Source of the DNA: Chlorops oryzae
Taxonomy: Eukaryota > Arthropoda > Insecta > Diptera > Chloropidae
Reading direction: 5' to 3'
NCBI GenBank assembly: GCA_020466095.1
Contig: CM035809.1
Location: forward strand, 2,990,302 to 3,054,301
DNA: 64,000 nucleotides
Translations under genes and position numbers: made by a program
Shown here: one piece after another, positions 23,476 to 33,513 of the stretch
Layout: each line of letters starts with the position of its first letter
Numbering within the stretch: the stretch's first letter is position 1
The notes under the pieces: model-generated
Databases searched by the model: none
What the model was told of the DNA's origin: nothing
What the model saw: the letters and a program-made list of their open reading frames with translations, nothing else

Positions 23476-24320
23476 GGCATGCAGAAGCACATAAAGGATT
23501 ACATAGACTCATGCCAACTTTGCCAAAAGAATAAAAGTTCCCGCGTAGAAAAATTTCCTATGGCTATAACCAATACTCCCCACAGACCGTTTGATAAAGT
23601 ATTCATGGATATAGTTGGTCCGCTTCCGCTCTCATCAAGAGGGAATAAATACATACTTACATTTTTAGACGATTTTTCTAAATATTTCATTTGCGTGGCC
23701 ATACCAGATGCCGAAGCATCAACTGTGGCAAGAGCCTTTTTTAATGAAATAATTGCCAAATTTAATATCCCAATGGTGCTCTTGAAAGAAGTCACCGGCC
23801 CCTTGCGGAATTCCTTCGAAATTTTGTCAATGAGGATGGCACGAATTGGGATGAATGGTTGCACCACGCTATGCACGTGCATAACAACACAATACATTCA
23901 TCCACTAAACAAACACCCAGTAGAACACTTTTCGGTTTCGATTTCGAAATTCCAATTAAATTAAAGCATAAACCTGGTCCTTTGTATAATCCCGACGATT
24001 ATAGCAAAATTTTGAAGTACCAAATTCAAAGAAGCTATGAAATTGTTAGACAAAATCAAAAATCTGCAAAAGAAAAGTCAAAGATATATTATGACAAAAA
24101 TTCAAAAGAAAGAAAGTTCAAAATAGGAGATAAAGTTTGGCTAAAAAATCAAAACAGACAAAATAAATTTTCACCCATTTGGGAGGGACCATTTGAAATA
24201 ATTTCCATACCTTCTCCGGCAAATGTACGATTACTTATTAAGGGAAAAAAGAAAACCTACCACAAAAATTTGATAAAATTAGACCATAGTAAAAAGGAGA
24301 AAACGTATATCGTAGAACAT
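23476..24320 (+). pseudogene. Integrase, with an internal deletion and frameshift
   Basis: After the insertion the zinc-binding pair 'CQLCQ' completes the HHCC domain. The first catalytic Asp is in 'VFMDIVGPL'. At about 23774 the frame changes and the stretch that should contain the second catalytic Asp is missing. In the new frame the conserved Glu lies at 23784-23786, then 'DKVWLK' and the GPF-type module 'WEGPFEI' near 24180. Integrase inserts the DNA copy into the host genome; this one should be inactive. The second frame runs straight on into the phosphatase without a stop. Confidence 0.85.
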
Positions 24321-25181
24321 GTAACAACACCAAGGGAAAAGTGTAATCATGAGAGATTAATTTCAAACGATGAAAAGGTTGCGGAAGAATATTTCACTCT
24401 CCCAGAACTAGGGGACCAAGCAAACATAAAAAATTTCCTAAAAAACAAACCAAAAAACAGATACTCAAATGTCCCCTGTCTTGATCACAGTAGGGTGAAA
24501 CTATCTAACAGACATAAGCATGACTACATTCACGCCAATTATGTTGATGGGTTTTTTAGAAAAAAAGAATACATTGCAACACAGGGTCCACTTAAAAATA
24601 CACTAAACGATTTTTGGCAAATGATTTGGGAACAAAACTGTGTTAATATAACCATGCTAACGAAAGTCCTTGAACATGAGCAGGAAAAATGTTACCAATA
24701 TTGGGGAAAGAGAAGAAATGACATAATTAAAACAGAAAACTTCAATGTTAAAACTTTAGACAGAATAGTGAACAGAAATAGTGTTAAATCCCAAATAGAA
24801 TTGAAAAATCTGAAAACAAAACAATCAAGAATCATCAATCATTGGCAATATACAGGTTGGCCCGATAACGGCACACCAAATACATATGCTCTACTAAACT
24901 TCTGGTTACAGATAAAAGCACAGCAAAAAATCTCTGAAAAGAAAAATAAATATTCAAAAATGGTCATACATTGTAGCGCAGGCGTCGGCCGAACCGGCAC
25001 ACTGATTGCGCTGGACATAGCCATTGACACTCTAAGAGCAGGTCTGAAATACAACATTCAAAAAATAATAAATAAAATTCGCCAAGAGCGAGCGCATGCC
25101 GTCAATTGCATCCAACACTACAACTTTTTAGTAAAAGCATTGTCCATTCATTACCTGGCAACCGATAAAAATCAAGAATAA
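24321..25181 (+). CDS. Protein tyrosine phosphatase domain fused to the integrase C-terminus
   Basis: Counting from 23859, residues of about 180-435 form a classical PTP domain. It shows 'KNRYSNVPCLDHSRVKL', 'DYIHANYVDG', 'EYIATQGPL', 'DFWQMIWEQ' and the WPD loop 'GWPDNGTP' (general acid D336). The signature 'HCSAGVGRTGT' has nucleophile C372 and R378. All three catalytic residues are kept. By eye, the Q-loop position usually held by Gln appears as Asn (N416) and the second Gln as His (H420). These enzymes remove phosphate from phosphotyrosine. It is read in the integrase frame with no stop between the integrase C-terminal module and the PTP, so it would be made as part of Pol. It has no introns, as expected of a cDNA capture. 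The source is probably an insect PTP gene, but a viral one is possible. Confidence 0.88.
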   Translation, partial: VTTPREKCNHERLISNDEKVAEEYFTLPELGDQANIKNFLKNKPKNRYSNVPCLDHSRVKLSNRHKHDYIHANYVDGFFRKKEYIATQGPLKNTLNDFWQMIWEQNCVNITMLTKVLEHEQEKCYQYWGKRRNDIIKTENFNVKTLDRIVNRNSVKSQIELKNLKTKQSRIINHWQYTGWPDNGTPNTYALLNFWLQIKAQQKISEKKNKYSKMVIHCSAGVGRTGTLIALDIAIDTLRAGLKYNIQKIINKIRQERAHAVNCIQHYNFLVKALSIHYLATDKNQE

Positions 25182-25243
25182 AACGATGAAGTAAAAGAAA
25201 CGAAAAGCTAGAAAATGATAAGTTTTCCCTTTCCACAAACTGA

Positions 25244-25654
25244 ACAAGCAATGCAGAAAAGCTCTCGGTAGATAATAACGCCCTTATTACCTTCTCCAAT
25301 TGCAGTATAACCATAGGAAATGAAAAGTTCTTTAATATGAAGTCAATTATGGAGGAGAAATATTTTTGTGCAGAAAATTCGACATCAAATGTCAATAATA
25401 CACCTATCATATTTGAAGATATAGTAGTAAACAGCTTTAAGAACAGACCATTTATAAAAGAACTTCAATTCCACCAGAACATGTCATATGGTTTTAGCGG
25501 AACACTTCTTCTTTTAATTGTAGGAAGCATCATAGTATTCTTTATATTACTAAAAAGAAAATCCGTTAAAGTAGAAATAAAACAAGATATCATACCAGAA
25601 ATAAAAAAGAAATATAGCATAAGAACAATACGTTTAAAGCCTGAAACTTTTTGA
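25244..25654 (+). CDS. Env-like membrane-anchored remnant
   Basis: The frame is open from the TGA at 25241-25243; the first ATG is at 25337. The ATG form is 105 aa with an N-terminal ectodomain containing Cys and several N-x-S/T sites, one hydrophobic segment 'SGTLLLLIVGSIIVFFILL' (about residues 54-72) and a basic 30-residue tail. Position after pol and a single C-terminal membrane anchor match the C-terminal part of an errantivirus envelope protein. The large N-terminal part is absent, and the phosphatase lies where it would begin. A possible splice acceptor ('ccttctccaattgcag') precedes it. Not expected to mediate entry. The family call is inference from position and topology. Confidence 0.55.
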   Translation, partial: TSNAEKLSVDNNALITFSNCSITIGNEKFFNMKSIMEEKYFCAENSTSNVNNTPIIFEDIVVNSFKNRPFIKELQFHQNMSYGFSGTLLLLIVGSIIVFFILLKRKSVKVEIKQDIIPEIKKKYSIRTIRLKPETF

Positions 25655-25938
25655 ACCACTCATCTCATTGGCTTTATGCAATTTGCAATTATTTTCCCAT
25701 CCAAAAGCAAAACAAAAAAAAAAAAAAAAAAAAAAAAAAAAGCAAAACGTAATTAAATGTAAGAAGTCATACGACAAAAGACGGAAATGCATAAAGGTGT
25801 CAAATATCCAAATGTGGTTTTTCGAGCAAGCAGCAGTAGGGGCTCAATGTTTAATTTTTAGTCTTTTATCTTTCTTTCAGGAAAAATATCAAGCGGAGAG
25901 CAGCGAAAAATCAGCAAGTTGGTATATGCACATCTAAC
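25655..25938 (+). other. Spacer with long A run
   Basis: Lies between the Env-like remnant and the protease gene. It contains an A homopolymer of about 30 nt at 25712-25740 and otherwise no recognised signal. Confidence 0.5.
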
Positions 25939-26760
25939 ATGTCACATATGTGTTCGTATAGAATGGGAAAAAGAATTTCATTTTTAAAACATGAAGAATA
26001 TGAAGAACTAATTAAAGGTAAATGGTTAACAGATATTCATGTCAACGTTTTCCTAAACTGGATTCTAAGATACCATAAACTTGAAAAAAGAATCCATGTA
26101 TTTGATTCATTCGCGTACGAAGGACTTAGAACAGCTAGAAAAGCAAATAATAAGCAGATATGGGAATTAAGAATTAATACGATAATAAAAAGGGTTGCCA
26201 TGAAGGCATATGAACACTTCATTTTCCCAATTTGTCAGAACAATCACTGGATGCTCGTTATAATAGTAGAGGGCAAAATATTTGTATTAGACTCCCTGCG
26301 ACCAAACGATATAGAGGAAATAGGAAAGACAATAAATTTTTTTTAAATTAAAGTAAGATCCATAATTTTTGGCAATTTCAAAGGCGATTTTAAACTATCT
26401 TACCCAAATTGTCCGCAACAAGAGAATCATGTGGACTGTGGGATTTATATTTTGAAATTCGCCTATGAATTCTGTGCGACTATAAAAAAAGAAAAACCGT
26501 TCAATCCAATAAATTTCGATATGGAAAATGGATCGCTTCAAATAGGTAGAGCGTATCTTGGGGCATTGTTAAAAAAATGGGAATGCGAACAAAATTCCAT
26601 AACACAATTTGAAAGAGAAACCCTGTTGGGAATATTGAAAGAAATGAAGAAGAATAAAACTACAAAGAAAACGAAAAAAGAAAAACAAGTAAAATTAAAT
26701 GGGAAGATTTTTTACTTATTAATAACTAGACAGAATAAGTTTGAAATAAAATGTTTATGA
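25939..26760 (+). pseudogene. Ulp1/C48-type cysteine protease with one in-frame stop
   Basis: The frame from ATG 25939 stops at 26344-26346 (TAA after a T run) and continues in the same frame to 26760, so one base change would account for the break. Motifs fit the C48 (Ulp1/SENP) fold: 'WLTDIHVNVFLNWI', the His motif 'NNHWMLVIIV', the Asp in 'IFVLDSL', and after the stop the Gln and Cys in 'PQQENHVDCGIYIL'. These proteases cleave SUMO or similar tags; viral relatives mature virion proteins. The C-terminal 60 residues are Lys-rich. It lies inside the LTRs after the Env-like remnant, so it belongs to the retroelement. An adenain-type role in particle maturation is possible but not shown. Confidence 0.75.
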
Positions 26761-27244
26761 AGAAAATATAATCTAAAATATTAAACATACGAATTTTAAA
26801 GTTTTTGCAACATCGGTTTAATCTCATTTTGTAAGTGTACCTTTATGGGTAAAGAGCACCATGCCTTGATAGAACCAGGAGGGACTCAGGGCACATAATC
26901 TGTATTTTTATTATTTTTTAGGTTAACCAAGGAATCCGACCACAAAAGCGATAGCGAGCCGGTAGAGCAAGCAAAGCTAAATAAATTGGTAAATATAAAC
27001 AAGTATATACAAATATTCACAAAATATTTTTATATACCGAAAAACGTTTAATTCAAAATCAATACCTTGAAAGCATAGGTATTTTTGCGTTTATAAAACA
27101 CTTTTTACTGTTTGAACGAAAAAAAAAAAAAAAAAAAAAAAAAAAACAAATATATATATATATATATAAAATAAATAAATAAAAATTACGAGAAAAAGTA
27201 AATCACAAATTTCTATCAATTTTTAATTACGGTGACGGGTACAT

Positions 27245-27283
<39 letters not shown>

Positions 27284-27332
27284 AATATATGTATTATATT
27301 CACAGACAAAAACCTCAAAGTATAGGTACCTA
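26761..27332 (+). other. Non-coding 3' region of the LTR element, left part
   Basis: Contains A runs at 27120-27146 and 27250-27281 and a short (TA)n at 27151-27167. No frame of interest. It is continued after the nested transposon at 42446. Confidence 0.5.
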
Positions 27333-27897
27333 CCCAGCAAAACAAGCTACCCAGCAGGCAAATATGTCCAGCAGGACAAAGACATCAGTGATTTCACCGA
27401 TTCATATTGGTGACTAGTCACGCATGATCCCTTGAGGGATGTTTCCCCGTAGCAGTCACAGTGTTGTTGACGGAAAGAAACTGATGACAATTATGTATGA
27501 ATGTTGCCAATTTGACGAAAATTATATTTTTGTGAGTGTAAGATATGGAAGTTTATTATTCTTGAATGGTGCATTTCAAATTTTGTTGGTTTTTTACGTA
27601 AAACAAAACAACAACAACAAAATGTGAATATTCTTTGATATTATTTGTATTGTATTATTGTATTATTTGTACATACAATATGAAAAATAGCTGAATAAGG
27701 TAGGTAATTTTAGTTTGGAAGTAGTATATTTTTGATTCACCTAATATAAGATATCATAAGTTGGCAACATTGCAGTCGAGTGATCACATTTCGCAAGTTC
27801 GTGGAAGCGTGGAAGCAAGTTCGTCGAAGTGAAAAAAGAAAATTAAACATAAAAAGTGAGTAAAATATATTCAAATTTAAATAAATCAATCAAAAAA

Positions 27898-29811
27898 ATG
27901 GAAAGGGGTTTTAGCCGAAGTAATTTAAAACGTTTGGCTAACAAGAAATATAATAAAGTGATGGCCGCAAGTGAAAAGCGTGAATCGGTGGAAGAAAAAA
28001 AAGGAGAAGAAGAAGCAGAAGTGATGCAGCAGTTTTTGCAATCTCCTGAAGATGCGTTGAAGAAATCGCTGCCGTGCTCATCGTCTGCGCAAATTCCGAC
28101 TGTTCAAGCGGATAGCTTTGAAGTGGACGCCAAATCTTTTAATTCTTTGACAGAAAAGCTAAGACAGTGGTTCCTTAAATTCAATCCCAGTAGAGTGTCA
28201 TTTGAAGCGCTTCTAAAGATTTTAAATGAAGAGGGCCTTGATGTACCACTTTCCGAGAAAACTATAGTGAAACCCAAACTAATCGGTGAAGTTAGTGTTG
28301 TAGAGCCAGGCACATATATGCACATAGGCATCGAAAATCCAATTAAATTTTTTTTACAAAACTTGAACCGAGATTCTTTTATAGAAATAATTCATTTAGA
28401 TATTGGGATTGATGGTCTTCCTCTTTTTAAAAGCTCAAAACAGAGCATTTGGCCCATCCTCGTGCACGCTATCAATATACCAAATTGCAAAGTTTTTATG
28501 GCCGGTGTTTATTTAGGGAAAGGAAAACCAAATAGTGTTGATGAGTATATGCAGAAATTTGTAGAAGAAATGAAACATTTAATGCTTCATGGAATAAACT
28601 TTGGTGAGAAAAATTATAAAGTTTCAATTCGTGCCTTCATTTGCGATGCTCCAGCTCGAGCGTTTTTGTGTGGAGTGAAAGGGCATAACTCTTTGCATGG
28701 GTGCAGTAAATGCCAACAAGTAGGAAGCAGAATAGAAAATGTTGTGACCTATAGCACAAGTATTTCTTCATTAAGAACTGATGATAATTTTAAAAATCGA
28801 GCCGATTTGTGTCACCATTTAGACCAATTTAAGTTTCGAAAAATCTCACTTGAAAATTTGGGTATTAAAATGGTGACACAATTCCCTTTGGATCCGATGC
28901 ACTTGCTTGATTTGGGTGTAACTCGCAAAATAATAACTTGCATTGTTAAAAATCATACAAAATACCAACTAAGTCCCAGACAAAGGAAAGATATTTCCTT
29001 GAGACTAATATCTCAAACCTCTTGCATGCCTTCAGAATTTGCTCGAAAGCCAAGAGGTATTGATGAAGTGCACATGTGGAAAGCAAGCGAATTTCGACAA
29101 TTTGTTTTGTACACGGGAATAGTAGCCTTAAAAAGTATCGTGCATGAAGATATGTACTACCATTTCCTCTTGCTACATTGCGCGTATCGCTTACTTTCGT
29201 CTAAAAAAAGTTACACATCAAATTTAAATGCCGTTGAAAGTATGTTAAACGATTTTGTCCTTTTTTTCCCGAATGTTTATTTAAGCAAACATGTAACATA
29301 CAATGTACATAACATATTGCATCTTGTACAATGCGTAAAAGACATTGGTTTTGTTCATGAATTCACGGCATATAAATTTGAAAATTTCCTCCAGCACATA
29401 AAAAAAATAATAAAGAAACCCACCCAAATATTGCAACAAATTAACAAACACTTTAGTGAGCAATGCTTTTTCGCCAACACAGTGGAGTATGGGTTCAGGC
29501 GGAACAAAAAAGGGCAAATTATTTCATTTTCAAACAAGCAATTTAAGCTAACCCTACGTCATCCCAATAATTATTGCTGCAAACAGCCTTCCATTCCGTT
29601 CAAAATTATAGATTTTAGACAAATAGATGGGAAATATTTTGTAATTGGCAGCAGGTTTTTAAATATAAGAAGTTTTTTTGTGGAGCCCATAGATTCAAAG
29701 GAAATGCTAGGGATACTACTTACGTCTCAAGAAACTTCTGAAACCGAAGAAATGTTTAGCATTGAAGAAATCCAATATAAAAATGTATGCTTAGAGTATG
29801 GAGAGTCTTTA
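27898..29811 (+). pseudogene. Tnp2-like (CACTA/EnSpm) transposase, interrupted near its 3' end
   Basis: The ATG at 27898 (MERGFSRSNLKR) is preferred because the homologous protein at 38216 starts with a similar basic segment. Conserved blocks: 'IHLDIGIDGLPLFKSS' with 'WPIL' shortly after, 'FICDAPARAF' followed by a C-x2-C pair (CSKC), 'FPLDPMHLLDLGVTRKI', 'NVHNILHL' and 'AYKFENFLQHIKK'. These parallel the Transposase_21/tnp2 family, and D, D and E in IDG, CDAP and KFEN are the likely catalytic acids. The non-LTR element inserted after 29811; eleven more codons including the stop lie at 35359-35391 and fit the C-terminus of the homologue. The apparent extra C-terminus up to 29892 comes from the insertion. 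Confidence 0.8.
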
Positions 29812-29938
29812 TTATTATTATTATTATATGGGGGCTCTGTGCGCACCGCGACCCATAATGAATCTATTGTGCTACCCCCAGGGTTGTCTTAATTATTTAT
29901 CCTTAGGCTCTTTATATATTTGAGCACTGTGGACGGTT

Positions 29939-32900
29939 TTAAGACAGACCAAAATTTGTAGGGGGCGACAAGCGCCTCCCAAAGTTGAGGATTCTGCGGC
30001 TGGCCAGAGATGGACAGTCACAGAGAATGTGTTCTGGCGTTTCTTCATCCATTTCACAAAACCGGCATTTCGATTCGTTCGATAGGCCTATCTTTTTGAG
30101 ATGATATCTCAATTTGCAGTGCCCTGTGAAGTATTCGGTAAGGATCTTTAAATCTTTTCTTCCGAGATACAGTAATCTCTTGGAGATTAGTTTGTTGGGA
30201 GTGATGAATCTTTTGGCCTGTCTTTGACCTTTTGATTTCATCCAGGAAGTATGAAAACACTTATCCTCCCAATTTCTGAGTAATTCTGCACAGTATGACT
30301 TCTGAAGTGTACAGAAAGGTTCAGGCCCGATGAGGCGTCTTTGAGCTCCCCGTTTGGCGAGGCAATCTGCCCTTTCGTTCCCTTCGTATCCCTCATGGCC
30401 TGGGACCCACCAAAGTGTTACTTTGTTGTGGTTCCCGAGGTCATTGAGGAGATTGAGGCAATTCTCTACTAGTCCAGATGAGATGTTAACAGCCCTTAAG
30501 GCTAGAAGAGCAGCCTGGCTATCAGACATTATATGGATACTGCTCCCCTTTGTCTTCCTCTTCAGACATTCGCGGACGCAGATTTCAATCGCATATAATT
30601 CTGCCTGAAATATGGTTGGGTATAGACCCATTGGTACTGCTTTCTGGAATCTAGGTCCCAAGATACCTGCACCTGTACTTCCATTTTCAAGTTTGGATCC
30701 ATCTGTGTACCAGATTTGTGATCCTTTCTCTATGTGAAGTAAGACGTTTTTGAATTCGCTTCGTTCAGGAATTATTACCTTGTACTTGCGGTCAAAACGC
30801 AATATACGTTGTATTCGGTCTGGCATCTTCATTATTGGGTCCTCAGATACATTCAACAATATCGAGAGGTGCCCTTGAAGATCCCCACTTTTGAGATTTG
30901 GCACTTTGTGCAATCTTAAAGCGCTTGCACATGCCTCTCTCTGAATTTGGATAGTGAGAGGGGGGATGCCGGTGATGACACCCAGCGCATCTGTGGGGCA
31001 GGTTTTCATTGCCCCTGTGATGCTCCCACACACTAGTCTGTGTAGCTTGCCCAGTTTGGCTTCCGCGGTCCTTTGTCTGACCTTTGGCCACCATACAAGG
31101 GCAGCATATGTAATTATTGGTCTAACAATCGTAGTGAAAGACCAATATGCCATTCGTGGGGAAATTCCCCACGTCTTGCCATGGAGCCTTTGGCACACAT
31201 AAAGCGCCTTTGAGGCTTTGCTGACAACATGGTCTAGGTGCGAGTTCCAGCTCAGCCTTCTGTCTAGGATCACTCCCAGATAGGAGGCTTCATCGCTGAA
31301 TTGAATGTAGTTGCCCAGAATTGTGGGACTAAAGAGATTGGTCTTAGTCCTTTTAGTAAAGGGCACTAGCTTTGTTTTGTTCGTCTGAACAGTGAGACCC
31401 TTTTCATCACACCAGTTTGTGACCAGTTGAAGGGCCGTTTGCATGCGAGATGAGATGGTAATGTCATCCCAGCCGGCTACACAAATGACGAGGTCATCTG
31501 CATAGCCCTGCGCTGCAAATCCCTGCTCTTGAAGGTGGTTGAGGAGATCGTCAATGACTTGTATCCATAGTAGGGGAGAAAGTACTCCGCCTTGAGGACA
31601 ACCTCTAGCTGCATTGATCGACTGATTTTTACCTCCTAATTCAGTGGATATTTTCCTGTTTTTCAACATATTTAGTATCCAATTAGCTATTAGGGGTGGG
31701 ATAGCTTTTTGGTACATGGCTGTTTCGATAGCTTCGAAAGAGGTGTTATCGAAAGCCCCCGAGATGTCTATGAATGCACAGAGGGCTATTTGCTTTGCCA
31801 GTATAGCCTTTTCTATTATAGTAGTGAGGCTGTGTATGGCAGTCACAGTTGATTTACCAGGTTGGTAGGCAAATTGTTGTTTGTTCAGTGGTTGGTACTT
31901 CAGACAGTCTCGTCGTATGTACTGATCAATGAGTTTTTCCATTGTTTTAATGAAAAAGGAACTGAGGCTTATAGGCCTGAAGGCCTTAGGACTGTGTTTA
32001 TTTGTTTTCCCCAGTTTGGGAATGAACACTACTTTCACCTCGTTCCAGTTTGATGGAATATGAGCCATTAATAAGCTGGCTTTAAATATTCTCACCAGTG
32101 GAGTTGTAATAAGCCCAGCACCCTGCTGAAGCAGGCATGGGCGGATGCCGTCCGGGCCCGGCGATTTATATGGGCTGAAAGTTGAAATTGCCCACTGTAC
32201 CGTATGGGAGTTAATTATTTTCCCCGCAAGACTTCTGGCTCTACCATTTGCTGCATTTGTTATGACAGCTGTTTGGCAAGGACGTTCAAACGCAGGAACG
32301 CAGCCAGGGAAGTGAGTTTCCAACAAGAGTCTTCCTGTCTCACGGATCGTTGACGTAAAACTACCATCTGGCCTCCTGAGGGTACCGAGGCCGTTTGAGT
32401 GATCCATCGCAAGAGCCTTTTGGAGGCGATACATATCAGGGAGATTTGACACCCTGCTGCAGTTTTCCCTCCATGTGGCCCTTTTGGATTTTCTCAATTC
32501 TTTATTGTATTCTGTAAGGGCTGCCTTGTAGGCGGTCCAGTCGCCTGTTCGCTTTGCCCTATTGAAGAGCTTCCTGGTGCTACACCTGAAATTCTCAAGT
32601 GTTTTGTTCCACCATGGGACGTCCCTTTGCGCCTTTTTGGCTTTCTGCGGGCAGCTCTTCTCGAACGCTTGTTTGAGACTACTCTGCAGAAGTTTAGCTT
32701 CTATCTCAAGCTCATAGGTCGAATTAATCGCACTATCTGAGCAGTTTATCTTCTGTTCTACACAGAAGCGGAAATTTTCCCAATTGGTTTTCTTTGGGTT
32801 ACGGTAAACTTGGAACTCCTCTGTAGGAGCATCTATGTCGAACATAATATGTTTATGATCTGACATAGAGACTTCTTTTGAGACGTGCCAGTTTGAGATA

Positions 32901-33511
32901 ACAGACAACAAGTTAGGACTGGAGAGAGTTAAGTCAAGGACCTCTCCCCTTGTGACATTAACAAATGTCGGCTCGTTACCCCGGTTTAGAATATTTATGT
33001 TTTTACTAATAATATATTCTAATAATGACTCACCCCTTAAATTGATGTCGGTGCTACCCCATGTCGTGTGATGGGCATTCGCATCACAACCGACTAGCCA
33101 TTTCAGGTTCCTCCTGCTGCAGTACTCCTCTAGGGCCAGTAGTTCCCTTGTGGGTATTTGATCGCTGTCACCAGGAAGGTAGGCCGACGCTAGCACCACC
33201 TCTTGTTCTCCCCTGAGCGTAGGGATCTTTGCAATTACTGCCACCAGATCCTGTGAACAAAGCTCTGAAATGAGGAGAAAGTTAATTTTGTTCCTTATGA
33301 TGATTGCAGTTCTAGGTCTGCAGTGATTTTTGGCAAAGACTAACTTACCATCGCGAAGGTTGAGGCCTTTGACGGTCCCACCGTGAACCCAGGGTTCCTG
33401 GACAAGTGCTATGTCCAGTCCCTCTTTTGTGAACCTCCTGCTTAGGACATCCGAGGACGCCTTTGCATGGTGGAGGTTCACTTGTATGGCCTTGATTTTC
33501 CTTGGGAGCAT
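29939..33511 (-). CDS. ORF2: endonuclease, reverse transcriptase, RNase H
   Basis: About 1190 aa. The ATG at 33511 is chosen because it lies two bases after the ORF1 stop (TGA CC ATG), suggesting reinitiation. The N-terminal APE-type endonuclease shows 'LVQEPW', 'GCDANAHH' and 'SDHKHI'. The RT has 'FIPKLGK', 'FRPISL', 'PQGGVLSPLLW' and the catalytic 'GYADDLV'. RNase H has 'YTDGSK', 'ELYAIEI', 'SDSQAAL' and 'WVPGHEGYEGNERAD'. The C-terminus carries a CCHC-like 'CRFCEMDEETPEHILC'. It nicks the target and primes cDNA synthesis on the element RNA. No stops or frameshifts, so this copy may be competent. Confidence 0.95.
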   Translation of the reverse strand: MLPRKIKAIQVNLHHAKASSDVLSRRFTKEGLDIALVQEPWVHGGTVKGLNLRDGKLVFAKNHCRPRTAIIIRNKINFLLISELCSQDLVAVIAKIPTLRGEQEVVLASAYLPGDSDQIPTRELLALEEYCSRRNLKWLVGCDANAHHTTWGSTDINLRGESLLEYIISKNINILNRGNEPTFVNVTRGEVLDLTLSSPNLLSVISNWHVSKEVSMSDHKHIMFDIDAPTEEFQVYRNPKKTNWENFRFCVEQKINCSDSAINSTYELEIEAKLLQSSLKQAFEKSCPQKAKKAQRDVPWWNKTLENFRCSTRKLFNRAKRTGDWTAYKAALTEYNKELRKSKRATWRENCSRVSNLPDMYRLQKALAMDHSNGLGTLRRPDGSFTSTIRETGRLLLETHFPGCVPAFERPCQTAVITNAANGRARSLAGKIINSHTVQWAISTFSPYKSPGPDGIRPCLLQQGAGLITTPLVRIFKASLLMAHIPSNWNEVKVVFIPKLGKTNKHSPKAFRPISLSSFFIKTMEKLIDQYIRRDCLKYQPLNKQQFAYQPGKSTVTAIHSLTTIIEKAILAKQIALCAFIDISGAFDNTSFEAIETAMYQKAIPPLIANWILNMLKNRKISTELGGKNQSINAARGCPQGGVLSPLLWIQVIDDLLNHLQEQGFAAQGYADDLVICVAGWDDITISSRMQTALQLVTNWCDEKGLTVQTNKTKLVPFTKRTKTNLFSPTILGNYIQFSDEASYLGVILDRRLSWNSHLDHVVSKASKALYVCQRLHGKTWGISPRMAYWSFTTIVRPIITYAALVWWPKVRQRTAEAKLGKLHRLVCGSITGAMKTCPTDALGVITGIPPLTIQIQREACASALRLHKVPNLKSGDLQGHLSILLNVSEDPIMKMPDRIQRILRFDRKYKVIIPERSEFKNVLLHIEKGSQIWYTDGSKLENGSTGAGILGPRFQKAVPMGLYPTIFQAELYAIEICVRECLKRKTKGSSIHIMSDSQAALLALRAVNISSGLVENCLNLLNDLGNHNKVTLWWVPGHEGYEGNERADCLAKRGAQRRLIGPEPFCTLQKSYCAELLRNWEDKCFHTSWMKSKGQRQAKRFITPNKLISKRLLYLGRKDLKILTEYFTGHCKLRYHLKKIGLSNESKCRFCEMDEETPEHILCDCPSLASRRILNFGRRLSPPTNFGLS

Positions 33512-33513
33512 GG

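Noticed and set aside
25712..27281. Poly(A) runs as retroposition tails
   Set aside because: They lie inside the LTR element with no target duplications or adjacent processed genes; may be slippage or assembly artefacts.
29812..29892. Leu-rich C-terminal extension of the inner transposase
   Set aside because: It is translation of the TAA tail and 3' end of the inserted non-LTR element; the target duplication ends at 29811.
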